A stretch of 5,852 nt of DNA from CAZZDA01 sp964652585 (lineage in GTDB: Bacteria > Patescibacteriota > Patescibacteriia > UBA1544): NCBI GenBank assembly GCA_964652585.1, contig CAZZDA010000056.1:1-5852 (forward strand). The letters are read 5' to 3'. This document shows positions 1 to 5,350 of this stretch, in pieces (the stretch's first letter is position 1; each line of letters opens with the position of its first letter). The notes below the pieces were generated by a model. The model made no database searches. It was not told where the DNA came from and was given only the letters and a program-made list of their open reading frames with translations. The position numbers were made by a program, and so were the translations under genes.

Positions 1-344
1 CGCACCACACCGCCAACAACATAGCCAACAATAATTTCAAGGTAGGATAAGGGCGCAGTCAGCACCTCTTCAATATGGCGCAAGAAACGCTGGAAGTAGA
101 GCGATGAAGACGTTTGCGAAAATGATGCCTGCATAATATTCATCATGAGCAACCCTGGAACAACGAAATCAATATATGAAACGCCTGAAATTTCACCGAT
201 CCGTTTGCCCACAATCGCACCAAATACCAAAATATAAAGCAGTGCCGATATCCATGGCGTTACCAATGTTTGAATTCCCACCCGAAAAAATCGATGAATT
301 TCCTGACGTACAAATGTATAAAATCCTATAGTATTGATCTGCAT
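1..344 (-). CDS. ABC-2 type transporter permease, YadH-like (partial; 3' end beyond window)
   Basis: Membrane subunit of an ABC exporter, paired with the ATPase just upstream. The ATG at 344-342 follows the ATPase TAA after 2 nt, and the frame stays open to the window edge, giving 114 residues. Visible parts are an amphipathic start with 'RQEIHRFFRV' (13-22), a first membrane segment at about 26-46 with 'TLVTPWISALLY', a second at about 58-76 with 'VVPGLLMMN', the conserved cytosolic stretch 'HIEEVLTAPLSYLEII' (90-105), and the beginning of a third segment ('VGYVVGGVV'). This order and these motifs match my memory of E. coli YadH and the ABC-2 permease family, whose full length is about 250 residues with six segments. 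No Shine-Dalgarno is visible, so expression probably depends on coupling to the ATPase. The substrate is unknown. The family call is firm; the export direction comes from family knowledge. Confidence 0.9.
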   Translation of the reverse strand, partial: MQINTIGFYTFVRQEIHRFFRVGIQTLVTPWISALLYILVFGAIVGKRIGEISGVSYIDFVVPGLLMMNIMQASFSQTSSSLYFQRFLRHIEEVLTAPLSYLEIIVGYVVGGVV

Positions 345-346
345 AC

Positions 347-1081
347 TTATGCGGAGGTATGTTGAGTAGTGTGACGCAAATAATGATCTTCAATACTTTG
401 ACCATCTTTTAAAAGCTCTGCTTTGGTTTCAAGTGCCACAATCTTTCCATCATATATGATACCAATTTTGTTACAAAGTTTTTGCGCCTCTTCTAAATAA
501 TGTGTAGTAAGCATAATGGTTGTACCTTCTTTATTGAGCTGTTCCAAAAGTTTCCAAAGTTCATGTCGTAGTGCAACATCTACTCCTGCTGTTGGTTCAT
601 CTAAAATAAGTAATTTCGGATCATGAATAAGTGCACGCGCAAGCATTACCCGCCGCTTGAATCCACCTGACAACATACGAAATTGCTTGTCAGCGTATGA
701 TTTGAGATCTAGAGCTTCCAGTAAGTACGCTGTACGATCTTGCCGCTCTTTTTTTCGCATACCAAAATATCCGCCCACAAAATCTAAGATTTGACGAGCG
801 CTCGCAAAAGCATCTATGTTAAATTCCTGCGGTGAGAGCCCTACACATTTTCGCGCCTCTCTGTAATCCGCTACCACATCATGACCACATACCTTGATCG
901 TTCCTTGTTGAAAATTCCCAATACCGGTTATCGCATTGATCGTTGAAGTTTTGCCGGCACCATTCGGTCCCAAAAATCCAAAAAACTCTCCTTCCTGAAC
1001 AACAAAAGAAATATCATCCACCGCCGATGTACCATTATATGATTTCACAAGATTTTCAATTTTGAGCGCTGGTGTTTCCAT
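347..1081 (-). CDS. ABC transporter ATP-binding protein, YadG-like
   Basis: Cytoplasmic ATPase (244 aa) that would power the permease encoded 2 nt downstream. All nucleotide-binding elements are present: Walker A GPNGAGKT (38-45), Q-loop Q85 in 'LSPQ', signature LSGGFKRR (137-144), Walker B LLILDEP (157-163) with catalytic E162, D-loop AGVD (165-168) and H-loop H194 in 'TTHYLEEA'. The block from 'MLSGGFKRR' through 'LLILDEPTAGVD' to 'TTHYLEEA' closely resembles E. coli YadG and the CcmA/DrrA-type ABC-2 ATPases. It is shorter than YadG (about 308 aa) because most of the C-terminal extension after 'LLKDG' is missing; it ends in a His/Thr-rich tail. The signature has F where LSGGQ is usual, which is a tolerated change in this subfamily. 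The ATG lies 4 nt after the ribH stop with no Shine-Dalgarno, so it is the fifth gene of the mscS-rib operon. Substrate unknown. Confidence 0.95.
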   Translation of the reverse strand: METPALKIENLVKSYNGTSAVDDISFVVQEGEFFGFLGPNGAGKTSTINAITGIGNFQQGTIKVCGHDVVADYREARKCVGLSPQEFNIDAFASARQILDFVGGYFGMRKKERQDRTAYLLEALDLKSYADKQFRMLSGGFKRRVMLARALIHDPKLLILDEPTAGVDVALRHELWKLLEQLNKEGTTIMLTTHYLEEAQKLCNKIGIIYDGKIVALETKAELLKDGQSIEDHYLRHTTQHTSA

Positions 1082-1085
1082 AGCA

Positions 1086-1547
1086 TTATTGTACTATCAT
1101 AGTAAGTGCGGCAAGCGCGGCATCAGTACCCCTATTTTCTTTTTCACCTGATCGTTCTTGTGCTTGTTCAAGCGTGTTTGCAGTAATAACCCCAAATCCT
1201 ATGGGAGTATGGTGTTCCAGACTCACCTGCATAACACCTCGTGACGCCTCTCCTCCAACAAGCATATGATGATCAGTTCCTCCTTTGATAACGCAGCCAA
1301 GCGCAATAAGAGCATCATATTTTTTTGTACGTGCGAGTTGCTGACATCCGAAGGGTATTTCAAATGATCCCGGAACCCATGCGACTTCTATATTTTCTTT
1401 TTGCACTTTGTGATGCAGTAAAATATCCATTGCACCTTCAAGCAACTTTTCCGTAATATCATCATGGAAACGAGACGCGATAATACCAATGGTAAAGTTA
1501 GTACCATCTATACTTTGTACATTTTCGTTTTGTATAGTTCTCCGCAT
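1086..1547 (-). CDS. ribH: 6,7-dimethyl-8-ribityllumazine synthase (riboflavin synthase beta chain)
   Basis: Condenses 5-amino-6-ribitylaminouracil with 3,4-dihydroxy-2-butanone 4-phosphate to give 6,7-dimethyl-8-ribityllumazine, the next-to-last step to riboflavin. At 153 aa it has the usual single-domain length of a family that assembles into pentamers or 60-mer capsids. Key sites are visible. F27 in 'ASRF' is the ring-stacking Phe. 'WVPGSFEIP' (57-65) is the substrate loop. 'ALGCVIKGGTDHHMLVGGEASRG' carries the catalytic His in the T-x-H position (T91, D92, H93). R132 in 'EQAQERSG' is the phosphate-binding Arg, and 'ENRGTDAALAAL' is the typical C-terminal helix. Unusual but tolerable is His94 after the catalytic His, where an aromatic residue is common. 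The ATG lies 6 nt after the ribE TAA, with no Shine-Dalgarno. Its product is the direct substrate of the RibE encoded upstream. Confidence 0.97.
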   Translation of the reverse strand: MRRTIQNENVQSIDGTNFTIGIIASRFHDDITEKLLEGAMDILLHHKVQKENIEVAWVPGSFEIPFGCQQLARTKKYDALIALGCVIKGGTDHHMLVGGEASRGVMQVSLEHHTPIGFGVITANTLEQAQERSGEKENRGTDAALAALTMIVQ

Positions 1548-1553
1548 AGAGTG

Positions 1554-2141
1554 TTATTTAATATGAACGAGCAATCTTTCTACATACTTTGCAAGTACAT
1601 CAACTTCAATATTCACCTTACCGCCTTTTTTTATACTGCCAAGATTTGTGTGCTCCAATGTGTAGCTTACGAGCGACACCGTAAAAGATGTTTTTTTCGC
1701 ATCAACAACGGTAAGACTTATACCGTCAACTGCGATAGAGCCTTTTGGCGCAATATACTTCATCCATGTTTCAGGGAGCTCAATTTCTATAATCGCCGCC
1801 TCTCCTTCCGGCTTCATACACACTACTTCTCCTACCGTATCAACATGCCCCTGTACTATATGTCCCCCCATTTCATCTCCCACGCGCAAACTTTGCTCTA
1901 AATTTACTACCATCCCTTTTTGAAAATTGCCAACCGTTGTTTTCTTCAGTGTCTCCGGCATATATTCCACCTCAAAAGATGATGTGGTAAATTCTCTCAC
2001 GGTTGAGCACACACCGTTGATCGCAATACTTGCTCCACTACGTAATTTCCATTCTTGTGGTCTCTGAAATATCGCAAAAAAACTCTGGTCTTTTTCTACG
2101 CTTTCTACTTCCGCCATCGCGGTTATGATTCCTGTGAACAT
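1554..2141 (-). CDS. ribE: Riboflavin synthase, alpha subunit
   Basis: Dismutates two 6,7-dimethyl-8-ribityllumazine molecules into riboflavin and 5-amino-6-ribitylaminouracil, which is recycled to RibH. The protein (195 aa, slightly short for a family of about 200-215) begins with the diagnostic MFTGII and has two tandem lumazine-binding barrels, roughly 1-88 and 96-185. By recall of E. coli riboflavin synthase, the active-site residues are all kept: C45 in 'INGVCSTV', H99 in 'GGHIVQGHVD', K133 in 'APKG', S142 and T144 in 'DGISLTV', and D181 in 'VNIEVD'. It ends in the standard 'LAKYVERLL' trimerisation helix. The ATG lies inside the end of the upstream kinase gene (19-nt overlap), which implies translational coupling. 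The sequence upstream has only a weak purine run (GCGAAAGAC). Confidence 0.97.
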   Translation of the reverse strand: MFTGIITAMAEVESVEKDQSFFAIFQRPQEWKLRSGASIAINGVCSTVREFTTSSFEVEYMPETLKKTTVGNFQKGMVVNLEQSLRVGDEMGGHIVQGHVDTVGEVVCMKPEGEAAIIEIELPETWMKYIAPKGSIAVDGISLTVVDAKKTSFTVSLVSYTLEHTNLGSIKKGGKVNIEVDVLAKYVERLLVHIK

Positions 2142-2455
2142 AGTACAATGTCTTTCGCTATTTGCCTCTTCAGATCTTCGTCATGTGTAAATTTTTCTAC
2201 CTCGCGAATTTTTTTACCAACTGTTACTACTATTTCTTTACCGTACACATTGCCTGAAAAATCAATGAGATGCGCCTCAAATATATTTGTTTTCTCTCTT
2301 TTAAAGAGGGTTGCTGTGTAGGTCACGCCATCAAACATGACGGTACCACAATATATGCCGCTTTCTATCCCTTCATCACAGCGTATATTGATTGTAGGAA
2401 AACCAAGTGTCCTTGCATGCTTTTGTCCTTCTATCACTATTCCTCGAATTTGCAT
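2123..2455 (-). CDS. ribF: Stand-alone riboflavin kinase (RibF kinase domain only)
   Basis: Phosphorylates riboflavin to FMN. The 110-aa protein is just the flavokinase barrel found at the C-terminus of bifunctional RibF. It starts with 'GIVIEGQKHARTLGFPTINI': GFPT is at 18-21, and T21/N23 of the PTxN motif hold Mg-ATP. It continues with 'GIYCGTVMFDG' (33-43), the catalytic Glu E60 in 'FEAHLIDFSG', 'VYGKEIVV' and the C-terminal 'IREVEKFTHDEDLKRQIAKD' helix region. The N-terminal FMN adenylyltransferase domain (about 180 aa, with a GxFDGxHxGH-type motif) is absent. It is not hidden upstream, because mscS ends only 5 nt before the ATG. FAD synthesis must therefore come from elsewhere or from uptake. 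An AAGGA sits 12 nt before the start, inside the mscS end. Isoleucine codons are strongly ATA-biased (8 of 13). The family call is firm; ATP as donor is assumed from the family. Confidence 0.9.
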   Translation of the reverse strand: MQIRGIVIEGQKHARTLGFPTINIRCDEGIESGIYCGTVMFDGVTYTATLFKREKTNIFEAHLIDFSGNVYGKEIVVTVGKKIREVEKFTHDEDLKRQIAKDIVLCSQES

Positions 2456-2460
2456 ACTGC

Positions 2461-3531
2461 TTATTGTTCCTTGCGTATGTAGAGTGTTCTTGTCGGATAT
2501 GCCATTTCAACTTGTAATTTTTCTAACTCTTCTTTGATACGCAAGTTCATCTCTTGTTGAATATCCATATATTTACTGTAATCCGCCTCTCCCACATAAT
2601 ACACCACTTCAAAGGTAAGCGCCGAATCATCAAATTGCTTAAAGTGCGCGCGATCATATCGTGCCGTATCAATAGAGTCTATAATGTTTTTTATGATGCC
2701 GGGAATTCCCTTCAGCTTTTCTGAAGGTGTTTCATATGCCACGCCCAATGAAAATACCACGCGCCGCTCTTCCATCTTCTTAAAGTTTTGCACGCGCGCG
2801 GAAGTTAATTCTCTGTTTGCAATAACAATTTCTTCACCTTGCAACGCGCGCAGCCTTGTTGTCTTGATCCCTATTTTTTCCACCACACCCATGTGCTCCC
2901 CTACAATAATAAAATCACCGAGCTGAAACGGTTTATCAAAGTAAATAGAAAACGAGCTGAACAAGTCAGCGAGTATATTTTGTAGTGCCAATGCAACCGC
3001 AATACCACCAATACCAAGTCCAGCCACTAATGACGTAATATTAACCCCCAAGTTGGAGAGTATCATGAGCAGACCCGCCGCCCAAATAAGTGTTTTTGCA
3101 AGCACTTTTATGGCGCCAACTGCCGCACGAGATCCTTTATCCTCTTCCTGCCTCAGGTTTTTTGCAGCCAAATAGTCGATCAGAATTTGTACGGCAATCA
3201 CTACTTGAGCGGTCACCCAGACTATAAGAAGCGCATTAATAAACTTCTGTACAAATGCTTCCAAGCTTAGCAATTGTACCGCCAGATAAAACGCCAAAAA
3301 AGAATAAAAGGGCGGTCGCAGAGTATTTGCAATATCAACTAGCGTATCATCAATATCTGTTGGTGTTTTTTCCGCAATTTTTTTCAGCCGGTGGATAATC
3401 ACCACTTGCAGCATTTTAAAAATAACAAGAAAGAGTAAGAAGGCCAATACAGCAAAACCAAAGTCTTTTAGTGTATTGCCAAGTATTTCATACTGCAAAA
3501 AAGGGTTGTCTAAAAAAGAAAGAAAGTTCAT
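2461..3531 (-). CDS. MscS-family small-conductance mechanosensitive ion channel
   Basis: Inner-membrane channel (356 aa) that opens under membrane tension to release solutes during osmotic downshock. Predicted membrane helices lie at about 24-46, 73-91, 98-122 and 141-160. They are followed by the Gly/Ala-rich pore helix at about 164-197 ('SLVAGLGIGGIAVALALQN'), the family's most conserved part. The beta domain follows ('DKPFQLGDFIIVGEHMGVVEKIGIKTTRLR', then 'IVIANRELTSARVQNF'). A mixed alpha/beta C-terminal domain ends with 'AYPTRTLYIRKE', the usual MscS ending. It has at least one more N-terminal helix than E. coli MscS, as in many YnaI- or MSL-like members. It is the first gene of the operon; riboflavin kinase starts 5 nt after its TAA. 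There is no Shine-Dalgarno before the ATG, and the predicted leader is only about 23 nt. Subfamily assignment and ion preference cannot be read from the sequence. Confidence 0.93.
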   Translation of the reverse strand: MNFLSFLDNPFLQYEILGNTLKDFGFAVLAFLLFLVIFKMLQVVIIHRLKKIAEKTPTDIDDTLVDIANTLRPPFYSFLAFYLAVQLLSLEAFVQKFINALLIVWVTAQVVIAVQILIDYLAAKNLRQEEDKGSRAAVGAIKVLAKTLIWAAGLLMILSNLGVNITSLVAGLGIGGIAVALALQNILADLFSSFSIYFDKPFQLGDFIIVGEHMGVVEKIGIKTTRLRALQGEEIVIANRELTSARVQNFKKMEERRVVFSLGVAYETPSEKLKGIPGIIKNIIDSIDTARYDRAHFKQFDDSALTFEVVYYVGEADYSKYMDIQQEMNLRIKEELEKLQVEMAYPTRTLYIRKEQ

Positions 3532-3560
3532 GTATTTATATGTTATTAATCAATACATTA

Positions 3561-3589
3561 AGTCTATCTTGCATCTCTCTTCTTGTCCA
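3561..3589 (-). promoter_or_regulatory. Predicted sigma70-type promoter of the mscS-rib-ABC operon
   Basis: On the minus strand a -35 TGGACA (3584-3589; 5 of 6 to TTGACA) is separated by exactly 17 bp from a -10 TAGACT (3561-3566; 4 of 6 to TATAAT). Transcription would begin near 3554, about 23 nt before the mscS ATG. It lies downstream of the pyrF terminator, as a new transcription unit needs. There is no room for an FMN riboswitch in this leader. It is a consensus match by eye, not measured. Confidence 0.42.
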
Positions 3590-3591
3590 GT

Positions 3592-3613
3592 ATGAGATAT
3601 GAATGAGATATGA
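3592..3613. repeat. Perfect 11-bp tandem duplication just upstream of the mscS promoter
   Basis: The plus strand reads ATGAGATATGA twice without a gap (3592-3602 and 3603-3613). The pair ends at the T-tract of the pyrF terminator and starts 2 bp outside the predicted -35 of mscS. It could be a pair of activator sites in phase with the DNA helix (11-bp period), or simply a replication-slippage product. Confidence 0.85.
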
Positions 3614-3647
3614 AAAATAAAAAAAGGCGTTGGATTGCTCCACCGCC
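3613..3647 (-). terminator. Rho-independent terminator of pyrF
   Basis: In minus-strand RNA the arms GGCGGUGGA and UCCAACGCC form 9 stacked positions with one internal G-A mismatch, closed by a GCAA (GNRA) tetraloop. A U-tract follows (seven U, A, five U). It begins about 40 nt after the tandem TAATAA stop of pyrF. The opposite strand has no U-tract, so it acts on minus-strand transcripts only and separates pyrF from the mscS operon. Confidence 0.9.
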
Positions 3648-3690
3648 GTAAAGAGAACATGTACAAGACTTACTGTGTGCTCTGAGGTTA

Positions 3691-4446
3691 TTAAAGTGCC
3701 TCTTCGATTTCTTCCAAGGTGCGTTCAGCTGCTTCCCTTGGGCTTTGTGGCAACCCTTTATCGTTTGAACCGGCTTTCACGATGGGTCTTCCCATCACTA
3801 TTCGTTCTGCGCCGTTCTTGATGGCCTTTTTTGGTGTTAGGACTCTGCTTTGGTCATCACTTTCAACGAGAGACCACACTGGTCTAATGCCTGGGGTGTT
3901 GAGGCTGAGAGTTAGCTCAAACCTCTCTGCAAGAATATATGCCTCTTTGGGGGACAAAATGAGTCCACCAAGTCTGGCCAGCTGAGCCATACGAGAAAAT
4001 CTGAGAACACCGGCTCTGGTTGAACACGTGAAGATGCTCTGACATTCTTCCTCGTTGAGGCTGGTCAAAATGGTTACACCAAGAACTTCCGTCATGTTGC
4101 CAAGGGCGCTCTGAACAACATGCATACCGTCAATACCAGCACAACACATCACGGTCAGAATTTCAGGCTTAACTTCAGTCAGCATTTCGCCGTCAGTTCT
4201 CATTGTGTTCGGGATATCAATGAGTTTGAGATCAGCAAAAACCTTGAGACCAAGATCGTGTAGTTGAGTGATCAGGCCATAACCAACCGCCCGCAAAACT
4301 GAGTTCACCTTGATGTACACTCCCAATCCCTCTAATTCTCTTGCTAAAGCCAAGACCTTACTCTCGACGCCCTGAATACCTCCATAGTCTTTGGGCGAGT
4401 AATCAGCAGCAACAATCAGTCTTTCTTCTAGTTGCAACTCTTTCAT
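3691..4446 (-). CDS. pyrF: Orotidine 5'-phosphate decarboxylase (OMP decarboxylase)
   Basis: Converts OMP to UMP, the last step of de novo pyrimidine synthesis, as a cytosolic TIM-barrel dimer. With the ATG at 4446 it has 251 aa. Catalytic and binding elements are present: 'VAAD' near the N-terminus (D15), K46 in 'YIKVN', the charge network D72-K74-D77 in 'DLKLIDIPNT', 'LNTPGIRP' (182-189), 'RVLTPKKAI' and 'GRPI' with phosphate-binding R220. The frame is open further, to a GTG at 4491. I prefer the ATG at 4446 because GAGAGG lies 9 nt before it, and because the GTG falls inside the predicted -10 box. It ends in tandem stops (TAATAA) followed by a strong terminator. Among its 17 isoleucine codons only one is ATA, against 8 of 13 in the riboflavin kinase gene, and its GC is a little higher (about 49% over four lines counted). 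No other pyr gene is in view. Confidence 0.95.
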   Translation of the reverse strand: MKELQLEERLIVAADYSPKDYGGIQGVESKVLALARELEGLGVYIKVNSVLRAVGYGLITQLHDLGLKVFADLKLIDIPNTMRTDGEMLTEVKPEILTVMCCAGIDGMHVVQSALGNMTEVLGVTILTSLNEEECQSIFTCSTRAGVLRFSRMAQLARLGGLILSPKEAYILAERFELTLSLNTPGIRPVWSLVESDDQSRVLTPKKAIKNGAERIVMGRPIVKAGSNDKGLPQSPREAAERTLEEIEEAL

Positions 4447-4455
4447 GATCATCAT

Positions 4456-4461
4456 CCTCTC
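4456..4461 (-). promoter_or_regulatory. Shine-Dalgarno of pyrF (decides the start)
   Basis: GAGAGG on the minus strand sits 9 nt before the ATG at 4446-4444. It is the only well-placed, strong ribosome-binding site in the window. It argues for this ATG over the in-frame ATGs at 4455 and 4452, which would be too close to it, and over the upstream GTG. Confidence 0.75.
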
Positions 4462-4489
4462 AGTTGAAAAAGGAACAAAAAGCTTTGGC

Positions 4490-4517
4490 ACTGTAGCATA
4501 TTTTCTTAAAAAAGCAA
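4490..4517 (-). promoter_or_regulatory. Predicted extended -10 promoter of pyrF
   Basis: The minus strand has TATGCTACAGT: a TGC extension (4496-4498) directly before the -10 TACAGT (4490-4495; 4 of 6). A weak -35 TTGCTT lies at 4512-4517 with a 16-bp spacer. The start would be near 4483, giving a leader of about 37 nt with the Shine-Dalgarno inside it. No attenuator hairpin or pyrimidine-responsive leader is evident. Confidence 0.45.
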
Positions 4518-4539
4518 CTTTTTATTACCACCATTACAA

Positions 4540-4573
4540 AATAGAAAAAACGCTCATAAACGCTTTTTCTATT
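4540..4573 (-). terminator. A/T-tract hairpin, probable weak terminator after the exonuclease gene
   Basis: In minus-strand RNA the arms AAUAGAAAAAGCG and CGUUUUUUCUAUU pair over 13 positions (one G-U) around an 8-nt loop, starting about 20 nt after the exonuclease TAA. GC content of the stem is low. The U-run is inside the 3' arm, as in the A-tract/T-tract class of bidirectional terminators. On the plus strand one pair becomes A-C, so the minus orientation fits better. Function is uncertain. Confidence 0.5.
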
Positions 4574-4593
4574 ATCATTTCCTTGAGAAGCTT

Positions 4594-5304
4594 TTAAAAT
4601 CGCATATATTCCTTCCAATACTCGTACAGCGCTTTGGTGGCAACCAAGTCACGCACATTGTATCGCGCAATGTCTTTGTATTTTTTTTCTTTATAAAGTC
4701 CTGCTACATCATCACCGGAGACTCCTTCCGCCTTCGGGCTCTTAATGCCGAACGTGCGGCAGCATAAATGCAAGCTCGGCCGTCTGCGCGTTGCGCCATA
4801 AAAGGTGAGCTGGTCCTGCAAGTCAATATGCCGCGCATCCGGTGCATGCTGATACACATACCGTCCGCGCATAAAGTCTTTCGTGGGACGAACGTGGTGC
4901 AATGCCGAGCGAATCATAAGGTACGGCACGTCAAACCCTCGGCCATTATAGGTGATCAACTCGTCATAACTTTTCATGCCACGCCAAAAATTCTCCAACA
5001 TATCTTTTTCACTCATTTGTTTATACGTCACCCCATCTTCTTCAAATGATCCATATGTTTCCCCCGGCGCTTGAAAATACACGACTGATTTATCCGTATC
5101 ATAATCCATCACCCCAAGCGCTACCACTTCCCCCGTCCACGGAGAAAAGCCAAGACCGTTTTTAAGATCTTCTAATGCGATGTTGTACTCTTCTTCTGTT
5201 TTTGCTTCCCGTTTTATCCACCGCGTAAGCACTTCTTGCGTGGTCTTGTCCATCTTGTCATAATCCTCTCCGATGGTCTCAATGTCCATAATAAGTTTTG
5301 ACAT
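4594..5304 (-). CDS. 3'-5' exonuclease, DnaQ/RNase H fold (polymerase B-associated type, DNA_pol_B_exo2-like)
   Basis: Stand-alone DEDD-type exonuclease (236 aa) expected to remove nucleotides from 3' ends using two metal ions; its real substrate, DNA or RNA, is unknown. The Exo I motif is DIET (7-10, metal ligands D7 and E9). Exo II is 'ITYNGRGFDVPYL' (117-129, ligand D125). 'RHIDLQDQL' supplies a further conserved Asp (D161). Exo III is 'YNVRDLVATKALY' with Y215 and D219, the DEDDy spacing. The 'ITYNGRGFDVPYL...HIDLQDQL' pattern is typical of the predicted polymerase B exonuclease family (Pfam DNA_pol_B_exo2), here without any polymerase domain. A Lys/Glu-rich insert at about 15-50 separates Exo I from the next strand. 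The ATG at 5304 lacks a Shine-Dalgarno. It lies 57 nt after the PaaX-like gene and is followed by its own hairpin, so it may be monocistronic or co-transcribed with the upstream gene. Confidence 0.88.
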   Translation of the reverse strand: MSKLIMDIETIGEDYDKMDKTTQEVLTRWIKREAKTEEEYNIALEDLKNGLGFSPWTGEVVALGVMDYDTDKSVVYFQAPGETYGSFEEDGVTYKQMSEKDMLENFWRGMKSYDELITYNGRGFDVPYLMIRSALHHVRPTKDFMRGRYVYQHAPDARHIDLQDQLTFYGATRRRPSLHLCCRTFGIKSPKAEGVSGDDVAGLYKEKKYKDIARYNVRDLVATKALYEYWKEYMRF

Positions 5305-5321
5305 AGTTTTTAATTGTGAAA

Positions 5322-5350
5322 TATATAATTCAAGAAAGCTATCATTCCAA
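5322..5350 (-). promoter_or_regulatory. Possible promoter of the exonuclease gene, abutting the palindrome
   Basis: On the minus strand TTGGAA (5345-5350; 4 of 6 to TTGACA) is followed after 17 bp by TATATA (5322-5327; 4 of 6). The start would be near 5315, leaving a leader of only about 11 nt. The TTG of the -35 is the last three bases of the 44-bp palindrome, so a protein bound there would contact the promoter. The region is AT-rich, so chance matches are likely. Confidence 0.33.

Noticed and set aside
342..360. GGAGGT at 353-358
   Set aside because: It lies on the plus strand, where no gene starts; on the minus strand it reads ACCTCC and cannot serve as a Shine-Dalgarno for the permease.
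193..405. Minus-strand open frame of 70 codons at the ATPase/permease junction
   Set aside because: It overlaps the end of the ATPase gene and the start of the permease gene in another frame; both of those are clear family members.
1464..1901. Open plus-strand frame of 145 codons antisense to ribH/ribE
   Set aside because: It lies wholly over two strongly conserved enzyme genes, has no family resemblance and reads like a mirror of their codons (rich in Tyr, Phe, Cys and His).
3532..3690. FMN riboswitch controlling the rib operon
   Set aside because: The predicted leader before mscS is only about 23 nt and shows none of the conserved multi-stem layout; the region holds a terminator, a short tandem repeat and a promoter instead.
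4444..4491. Longer pyrF starting at GTG 4491
   Set aside because: The extra 15 residues do not look like the family, the GTG overlaps the predicted -10 box, and the Shine-Dalgarno sits right for the ATG at 4446.
4511..4525. Small hairpin AAAAAG-TTG-CTTTTT (minus strand) before pyrF
   Set aside because: Six mostly A-T pairs with a 3-nt loop are expected by chance in this AT-rich spacer, and it overlaps the predicted -35 region.
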